From the NCBI GenBank assembly GCA_027023305.1, contig JALVVR010000012.1, positions 1-58,449 of the forward strand: 58,449 nucleotides of DNA. The letters are read 5' to 3'. Positions 53,430 to 58,449 of the stretch are shown piece after piece (positions within the stretch are counted from its first letter, which is position 1; each line of letters opens with the position of its first letter). A program made the translations under genes and the position numbers. This DNA is from Campylobacterales bacterium (lineage in GTDB: Bacteria > Campylobacterota > Campylobacteria > Campylobacterales > QNZT01). The notes under the pieces are model-generated. The model was not told where the DNA came from, searched no databases, and worked only from the letters and a program-made list of their open reading frames with translations.

Positions 53430-54767
53430 TTATATCTTTTTAAAAGATTTTTTAATAGTTTTTAAAAGTTTAGTTTTACTTTCAATGATATCTTTTTTTA
53501 AGCACTCTATGTGATTTTCTTTAGTTATATCTTCTATTAGTATCTCTTCAAGTACAAGTAAGTTATAGTAGCTTTCCAAGTTTATTTTTAACTTATCATA
53601 AGCTCTTTTTTTACTATAAAATTCATCATCTTCAAACAGATAACTAAACTCATTTCTAAGTATTTCAACTCTTTTAAATTTATATATTATTTTATTTAAA
53701 CCATCAACTGAATCACAATCAATATTTTTAATAAATAATTTTTTAAACTTTTTTAAACTTTTTTTGATTTTTTTAGAAAGAGTTTTTTCTATACTATCTT
53801 CTAAATCGATATTTTCTTCTAAACTACCCTCTTTTATCAAAAGCTCTAACTGCTTTAGGATGATGGCATACTCTTTACTCTTTAAAAAAGATAAAAAAGC
53901 ATCTATGTTTTCACTAATCTCATCATCTCTACTTTTTAAAAACTTTCTAAAAGATTTGTTTTTGATACAACCCTCGATAAGAGCAAAATTTTCTCTAATT
54001 GAGACTATATTTTGGTGTATATTTGTATGTGAGTATATAAGCTCTAAGTTTTTTATAACATGTTTTGCTAAATCTTTTTCAAAAATCTTTTTGTACTCTT
54101 TAAGTATGACTATAGTTTTTAAAAGGTTTTTTATATACTTTGATAGAGTATCTTCACCCTTTCTACTCTTTGCTAAAATCTCGTTTTTGTTTTTTATCAA
54201 CTTAGTATATAGTAAAAAAAGCTCTATTCTTATAGCATTAGCACTATTCATATCTTTGTAAATAACCTTTTTCATATCACATCTCCTACTGTTTTTTATA
54301 TCTTTAAAAACTTTATAAATATTTAAATCATTATGATTAAACTTTGCTAAAGAGTAATCGTTGAAGTTTGTATTATTTGTTACATCCTCATCTACATAAG
54401 TTTTAAAAAAATCACTCTGATAAAATTCTTTTAACTGCTCAATATCATCAAACTTGCTCTCTAAAAAAACAAAACCATCATCATACTTTATAACTGAACT
54501 ATTGTTATCCAGCTCGTAAACTTTTTTCTTTAAAATCTTTCCAATAGAGTTATTTTTCTCTTTTTTATACTCTTTTTTAGATATGTCAACTATAGTTGTT
54601 TCAAAACTCTTTACTACTTTTTTATAAACTTTTTTTTCTTTAATATAGTAAATACTCTTGCACCTGTTTATCTTTGTAAAAAATACCTCTCTATTTGTTG
54701 ATTTTTTATCATCTGTAAACATATTTAAGTCGTTATTTTTGTATAATAAAAACCTTCTAAACATCAT
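53430..54767 (-). CDS. Divergent CYTH-CHAD-like protein
   Basis: About 445 residues. The N-terminal 170 resemble a degenerate CYTH (triphosphate tunnel) domain (STNREVFFTKINRCKSIYYI, YKKVVKSFETTIV, SVIKYDDGFVFLESKF). The rest is helical and basic with a CHAD-like core (YSHTNIHQNIVSIRENFALI, conserved His). In relatives CYTH hydrolyses inorganic triphosphate and CHAD binds polyphosphate. The typical CYTH ExExK motif is not clear, so catalysis is doubtful. An upstream ATG at 54824 exists, but AAGGG sits 5 nt from the ATG at 54767, which is chosen. Confidence 0.6.
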   Translation of the reverse strand: MMFRRFLLYKNNDLNMFTDDKKSTNREVFFTKINRCKSIYYIKEKKVYKKVVKSFETTIVDISKKEYKKEKNNSIGKILKKKVYELDNNSSVIKYDDGFVFLESKFDDIEQLKEFYQSDFFKTYVDEDVTNNTNFNDYSLAKFNHNDLNIYKVFKDIKNSRRCDMKKVIYKDMNSANAIRIELFLLYTKLIKNKNEILAKSRKGEDTLSKYIKNLLKTIVILKEYKKIFEKDLAKHVIKNLELIYSHTNIHQNIVSIRENFALIEGCIKNKSFRKFLKSRDDEISENIDAFLSFLKSKEYAIILKQLELLIKEGSLEENIDLEDSIEKTLSKKIKKSLKKFKKLFIKNIDCDSVDGLNKIIYKFKRVEILRNEFSYLFEDDEFYSKKRAYDKLKINLESYYNLLVLEEILIEDITKENHIECLKKDIIESKTKLLKTIKKSFKKI

Positions 54768-54834
54768 GAAAACCCTTAAATTTGTCAAAATTCTACCATA
54801 AAAGTAGTAAATTATAATTAACAATAAAATAAAT

Positions 54835-54884
54835 TTTTAACCTTAAGTTTAATATAAGAATAATAAATAATTTTAACCTTAAGT
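54835..54884. repeat. Two 14-bp direct repeats in the divergent intergenic region
   Basis: TTTTAACCTTAAGT occurs exactly at 54835-54848 and 54871-54884, 36 bp apart. The core TTAA-CC-TTAA is close to a palindrome. They lie between the CYTH-CHAD-like gene and the gene starting at 54973 and could be binding sites for a regulator of either. Nothing else is seen in the 205-bp gap except promoter-like boxes. Confidence 0.55.
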
Positions 54885-54940
54885 ATTTTATTTAGTTTAT
54901 AAGTTAAGTTTTATTTAGAAAAAGTTTCCTAGTTTTTATG

Positions 54941-54946
54941 TATAAT
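54941..54946 (+). promoter_or_regulatory. -10 box of the 54973 operon
   Basis: TATAAT preceded by TATG, 27 nt before the GTG start, with T-rich sequence upstream and no clear -35. Confidence 0.45.
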
Positions 54947-54972
54947 TATAGGAAACAATATGGTAGATAGTA

Positions 54973-55710
54973 GTGAATAGTAAGTATATTTTGTGGTTGG
55001 GTGCTGTTGTTAGTGCTTTATATATTTGGATTGTAGTTTTATTTCAAAGTAATATAGACAATAGAGATAGTTTAAAGTACCTGTTTATACTAGATAATAA
55101 TTCAGCAGTTGTTGTTGCAAAACTACCAGATAATCCAGCTTCTAAAACTTTAATAGACTCTTTGAAATCAGAATGTAAAAATTTGAAGTGTAGCATAGAT
55201 ACCTCTTTTAGTAAAAGTCTTACACAAAAAGATGAAATTGAGTTTTTTAAAGCTTTGCAAGAGTTTTCATTATCAAAAAAACTCTCTCATGCGTCATTGA
55301 TTGCTGTGGATAAAGAAATAGAAATAAACTTTTTACTAGAAAATCAAAAGGATCTTGAAAGCTTAAAAGAGATTTATAAACAATATGAAGATAAACTTTT
55401 TATCAAAGATAAATCTTCTGTGGTAAAGATTTTTGATATTAGTAATATTGAGAGTGATATAAACAAGGTTTTAGAAGAAAACAAACAGCTTTTAAAAATT
55501 TTAAATTTGGATTTGAAAACTAAAAAAATTTTAAACCAAATATTTAGAAAGATAAAAGCTTTAGGAACTGTAAAGGTAGATTTTATGATAAATACAGATA
55601 AACCGATTGATAATCTAAAAGCATACATTTTAAAAAATTATGATTGGATAAAAGATATAAACATAACAATGAGTGATAAAAATAGTATAAAAATAAAGGA
55701 AGTACAATGA
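54973..55710 (+). CDS. Unknown bitopic membrane protein
   Basis: A 245-residue protein with one N-terminal transmembrane helix (ILWLGAVVSALYIWIVVLF) and an extracytoplasmic part carrying two Cys close together (ECKNLKCSID). The C-terminal third (LGTVKVDFMINTDKPIDNLK) has a ferredoxin-like or BON-like pattern. No family recognised. The start is GTG. Its stop overlaps the next gene by 4 nt, so they are likely expressed together with proA. Confidence 0.65.
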   Translation: MNSKYILWLGAVVSALYIWIVVLFQSNIDNRDSLKYLFILDNNSAVVVAKLPDNPASKTLIDSLKSECKNLKCSIDTSFSKSLTQKDEIEFFKALQEFSLSKKLSHASLIAVDKEIEINFLLENQKDLESLKEIYKQYEDKLFIKDKSSVVKIFDISNIESDINKVLEENKQLLKILNLDLKTKKILNQIFRKIKALGTVKVDFMINTDKPIDNLKAYILKNYDWIKDINITMSDKNSIKIKEVQ

Positions 55711-56264
55711 ATACAACAAATTTAGTATTTGACATGATAGGAGCTTTAGTTATAGGATATTTGATAGGGTACTTTTACTCAAAATCCAAAATTATCCAAA
55801 AATTTCTAAAAGAAAATAAAAATTTAAGAGATAGTATAAACTCAAAAGATATTGAGATTATTGAAGTGAAAAAATCTGTTAGAGAAGTAAACAAGTTAAA
55901 TCAATCTTTAAAAGATGAAGTGCTTTTAAAAGATAAGAGGTCAGAAAAAAAAGTAACCCAATACAATAATCTGAAAGTTGCAATATCTTTATATAAAGAT
56001 AAACTAAAAGATAAAAAATCTGAAATAAAAGAGTTAGAAGCTTTGATTTTAGATATTCAAAATGATTATACAACCCTCCAACATGAACTACAAACTCATA
56101 AAAAAGATACTACTAAACTAAAACAAAAGTTCGAAGAGAGAGTAGAAAAATTAACTCAAAAAGCAAATGACCTTTATATGGTAAAAGGAACAGAAGAGTT
56201 AAAGGGTGCAAAAAAAGTTTTTGATAACTTAAGAAAAGAAGCACTAAATAAACTAAAAGGATAA
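55707..56264 (+). CDS. Membrane-anchored coiled-coil protein
   Basis: A 185-residue protein with an N-terminal transmembrane helix (FDMIGALVIGYLIGYFYSK) followed by about 140 residues of continuous Lys/Glu-rich coiled coil (SKDIEIIEVKKSVREVNKLN, LKDKKSEIKELEALILDIQ). It is similar in layout to RmuC or LapA-type small coiled-coil proteins but is not assignable. It starts in the stop of the preceding gene and ends 4 nt before proA. Confidence 0.65.
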   Translation: MNTTNLVFDMIGALVIGYLIGYFYSKSKIIQKFLKENKNLRDSINSKDIEIIEVKKSVREVNKLNQSLKDEVLLKDKRSEKKVTQYNNLKVAISLYKDKLKDKKSEIKELEALILDIQNDYTTLQHELQTHKKDTTKLKQKFEERVEKLTQKANDLYMVKGTEELKGAKKVFDNLRKEALNKLKG

Positions 56265-56268
56265 CCTT

Positions 56269-57504
56269 ATGGATAGTTTTTTTCAAAAAGCAAAAGAGGT
56301 TAGCTTAATCATCTCTACCCTACCCTCTGCAACTAAGATAAAAGTTTTAAATCAATTTGCAGATATTTTAGAGGATAATATTGACTCTATAAAAGAGGAA
56401 AATAAAAAAGATTTAGATTATGCAAAAGAACATAACCTCTCTTCGGCTATGGTTGATAGACTCCTTTTAGATGAAAATCGTATAAAATCTATGGCAAGTT
56501 CAATAAGAGATATAGCATTACTAAAAGAACCAGTCGGTAGAGTGTTAGAAGGATGGAGTGAAAAAAGTGGAATCTCCATACAAAAAGTCTCAGTTCCAAT
56601 AGGAGTGATAGGTATAATCTATGAATCTCGTCCAAATGTTACCAGTGATACTGCAGCACTTTGTTTTAAAAGTGGGAATGTAGCTATCTTAAAAGGTGGT
56701 AAAGAAGCATATAATTCAAACAAAATCATAGCTACACTTTTACAAACTGCACTAGAAAAAAACTCTCTTCCAAAAGAGATTATATCTTTGCTACCAGATT
56801 CTAGTAGAGCTGGTGTTGATAAGATGATAAAAATGGACAAATATGTTGACCTTATCATTCCTAGAGGTGGAGAAGCACTTATCAAATATGTAAATGAAAA
56901 CTCAACAGTTCCAGTAGTTAAGCATGATAAAGGATTGTGCCATACATATATCCATAAAGATGCCAACATAGATATGGCAATAAAAGTAGCTATAAATGCA
57001 AAATGTAGAAGAGTTGGTATCTGCAATGCTATGGAAACTCTTTTAGTTGATAAAGATATAGCTAAGGAAGTTTTGCCACTTTTAAAAACTGAGTTTGAAA
57101 AGTTTGAAACAACTCTAAAAGGTTGTGATACTACATCCTCTATCATAGAAGTTGAAAATGCAACCGATGAGGACTATGATACTGAATACTTAGCAAATAT
57201 CCTAAGTATAAAGATAGTTGATGGAGTAGATGAAGCGATAGAACATATAACAAAATATGGCTCAGGACACTCAGAAGCTATCATCACAAACTCTGTTAAA
57301 GATAGTGAAGAGTTTTTAAACAAAGTTGATGCAGCTTGTGTATATCTAAATGCCTCTACTCAGTTTACTGATGGTGGAGAGTTTGGATTTGGTGCAGAAG
57401 TTGGGATTAGTACAAACAAACTTCACTCCAGAGGTCCTATGGGCATAAATGACTTAACAACTTACAAATATAAAATCTATGGCAATGGCAACACAAGAAA
57501 ATAA
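56269..57504 (+). CDS. proA: Gamma-glutamyl phosphate reductase
   Basis: A 411-residue aldehyde-dehydrogenase-fold enzyme: KEPVGRVLEGW, VPIGVIGIIYESRPNVTSD, LKGGKEAYNSN, DLIIPRGGEALI, and the catalytic Cys in KCRRVGICNAMETLL (about 255). It reduces gamma-glutamyl phosphate in proline synthesis. proB is not in the window. It overlaps the ABC ATPase by 26 nt. Confidence 0.96.
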   Translation: MDSFFQKAKEVSLIISTLPSATKIKVLNQFADILEDNIDSIKEENKKDLDYAKEHNLSSAMVDRLLLDENRIKSMASSIRDIALLKEPVGRVLEGWSEKSGISIQKVSVPIGVIGIIYESRPNVTSDTAALCFKSGNVAILKGGKEAYNSNKIIATLLQTALEKNSLPKEIISLLPDSSRAGVDKMIKMDKYVDLIIPRGGEALIKYVNENSTVPVVKHDKGLCHTYIHKDANIDMAIKVAINAKCRRVGICNAMETLLVDKDIAKEVLPLLKTEFEKFETTLKGCDTTSSIIEVENATDEDYDTEYLANILSIKIVDGVDEAIEHITKYGSGHSEAIITNSVKDSEEFLNKVDAACVYLNASTQFTDGGEFGFGAEVGISTNKLHSRGPMGINDLTTYKYKIYGNGNTRK

Positions 57505-58072
57505 TCTTGTCTTGTCCATAGATAACTTAAGCTTTGGATATGATAAAGATAAACTACTCTACAAAGACTTTTCATTTACTTTAAAAAAAGGAGAGGTAAA
57601 AGCTATCGTTGGAGAGAGTGGAAGTGGGAAAAGCACTCTTTTTGAGCTTATTACAGGCGAGTTAAAACCTTTAAATGGATATATAAAAGTAAAAAAAGTA
57701 GTTCAAATCTTTCAAGACCCTTATACATCTTTTCATCCAACATATTCAATCATAAACCAAATCCAAGATGTAGCAAATTTAACAGATCTTGATAATTATT
57801 TGGAAAAATTAAACTTAGAAAAATCACTACTTTTTAAAAAACCACACCAACTCAGTGGAGGTCAACTTCAAAGATGTTCAATCCTAAGAAGCCTACTTCA
57901 AAAACCTGATATTATCTTAGCAGATGAACCAACAAGTGCATTAGATAACATAACAGCACTCTCTGTCATGAAACTACTAATAAAGTTTTTAGATAGAGTA
58001 GGAATACTTTTGATAACTCATGACAAAGATTTAGCAAAGTGGTGTAGCGATGATATATATAATAAAAAATAG
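57479..58072 (+). CDS. Orphan ABC transporter ATP-binding protein
   Basis: A 197-residue ABC domain: FSLKKGEV-like entry, Walker A GESGSGKST, Q-loop QIFQDPYTSFHPTYSI, signature LSGGQLQRCSILRSLLQKPD, Walker B IILADEPTSALD, and the H-loop LLITHD. The Q-loop is of the dipeptide/nickel importer (DppF/NikE) type, but the protein is short and lacks the oligopeptide-type C-terminal extension, and no permease or binding-protein gene is in the window. It starts inside proA. Confidence 0.85.
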   Translation: MAMATQENNLVLSIDNLSFGYDKDKLLYKDFSFTLKKGEVKAIVGESGSGKSTLFELITGELKPLNGYIKVKKVVQIFQDPYTSFHPTYSIINQIQDVANLTDLDNYLEKLNLEKSLLFKKPHQLSGGQLQRCSILRSLLQKPDIILADEPTSALDNITALSVMKLLIKFLDRVGILLITHDKDLAKWCSDDIYNKK

Positions 58073-58223
58073 ATTTATTTCCATGATTTAACTCTCCAAA
58101 CCCTTAACCCAACCTTAATAAAAAAACAACTAAAAAAAATTAATACCCCATTAAAACATAAATGCTAACATTTAAAAAATCACCCAAAAAGGGCTCTGTC
58201 ATGAAACAAACCACAACCACTAA

Positions 58224-58364
58224 ATGGGGGAGAATAAGCTCATAAAACTAGCTCTAATATTAATAACTACCTTACTATTTGCTACCTACTTATCTGGTAA
58301 TGGAAGCAATGAAAAAACTTACTACGCCAATTCTAACAACAAGTGCAATTTTCACCTAAACTAA
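58224..58364 (+). pseudogene. Small exported ORF interrupted by the IS30-type element
   Basis: A 46-codon frame, MGENKLIKLALILITTLLFA with a signal-peptide-like start, continues to about residue 38 and then runs into the IS30 end, stopping at 58362-58364. A G-rich stretch overlaps the ATG, so the true start is uncertain. The original gene is lost beyond about 58335. The preceding 150 bp (58073-58223) is AT-rich with nothing recognised. Confidence 0.35.
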
Positions 58365-58449
58365 CTAGTTAATTTTCTACGCACTTCATTAAAAAACACT
58401 TCATAAGGAGTTTTATATCCAAGTACTTTCCTAGGTCTATGATTTAGCC
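58361..58449 (-). mobile_element. IS30-family transposase C-terminus (partial) and element end
   Basis: On the minus strand, entering from the window edge, the frame reads LNHRPRKVLGYKTPYEVFF and ends RRKLTS with a TAG at 58363-58361. This is the conserved C-terminus of IS30-family integrase-core transposases. The element end, probably including its inverted repeat, lies just beyond in about 58335-58360. The rest of the transposase is outside the window. Confidence 0.85.

Noticed and set aside
1..58449. tRNA genes, rRNA genes or CRISPR arrays
   Set aside because: All gaps longer than about 100 bp were read on both strands; no cloverleaf with conserved T-loop sequence, no rRNA segments and no regularly spaced repeats were seen.

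Overview
The window is low-GC chromosomal DNA from a Campylobacterota (epsilonproteobacterial) bacterium, probably a free-living Sulfurimonas/Sulfurovum/Arcobacter-like lineage. The evidence is the rpmH-rnpA-yidD-yidC-jag-mnmE order, an HslV with the four-residue MFHA leader typical of the group, heavy AT codon use, dense overlapping operons and AT-rich TATAAT-type promoters with weak -35 boxes. The species cannot be fixed from sequence alone. No rRNA, tRNA or CRISPR array is visible.

Layout. 1-490: an IS200/IS605 right end joined to a truncated ORF, next to a C-protein-like XRE regulator with a palindromic operator. 671-5072: ribosome, RNase P and membrane-insertion operon (rpmH, rnpA, yidD, yidC, jag, mnmE). 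5102-8486: a Kbp-like BON/LysM protein, a PAP2 phosphatase, a PiT phosphate permease and a transglutaminase-like lipoprotein. 8543-11387: ileS and a tiny membrane ORF that coincides with a terminator hairpin. 11377-23913 (minus strand): one long operon running LPS kinase, glycosyltransferase, rplI, hslV, hslU, era, and then a seven-gene MSHA-type pilus/secretion set in the order I-J-K-L-N-E-G with no pilin genes. 23977-33593: cell-envelope glycan locus with two LtaS/sulfatase-fold transferases, a sugar epimerase, Ugd, an O-antigen-ligase-like protein, two glycosyltransferases and a hexapeptide acyltransferase. 33603-42064: housekeeping genes (CDF transporter, ribF, tlyA, truA, LptF/G-type permease, prepilin peptidase, uppS, coaBC, aroK).

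42057-48640 is the main accessory region: a co-directional operon inserted between der and aroK. In transcription order it holds a Phd/YefM-type antitoxin, a YafQ-type toxin, a small zinc-ribbon protein, a 989-residue HerA-like ATPase with a long Ser/Gly/Lys-rich linker, a 57-residue protein, a 218-residue protein with a hydrophobic amphipathic N-terminus, a 428-residue coiled-coil protein, and a MntA/HepT toxin-antitoxin pair. The ATPase and the three genes after it overlap like a co-translated complex. I do not recognise this combination as a named system, and it is the best candidate for something undescribed.

50098-50364, between der and kdsA, is a MITE-like element with 32-bp terminal inverted repeats (one mismatch) enclosing two further inverted repeats; both flanking genes appear to take their upstream promoter sequence from its ends. 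The window closes with kdsA, a CmoA-like methyltransferase, ubiE, an M48 lipoprotein protease, a divergent CYTH-CHAD protein, two unknown membrane/coiled-coil proteins, proA, an orphan ABC ATPase, and an IS30-family transposase end that has cut into a small exported ORF. IS remnants therefore bound both edges of the window.
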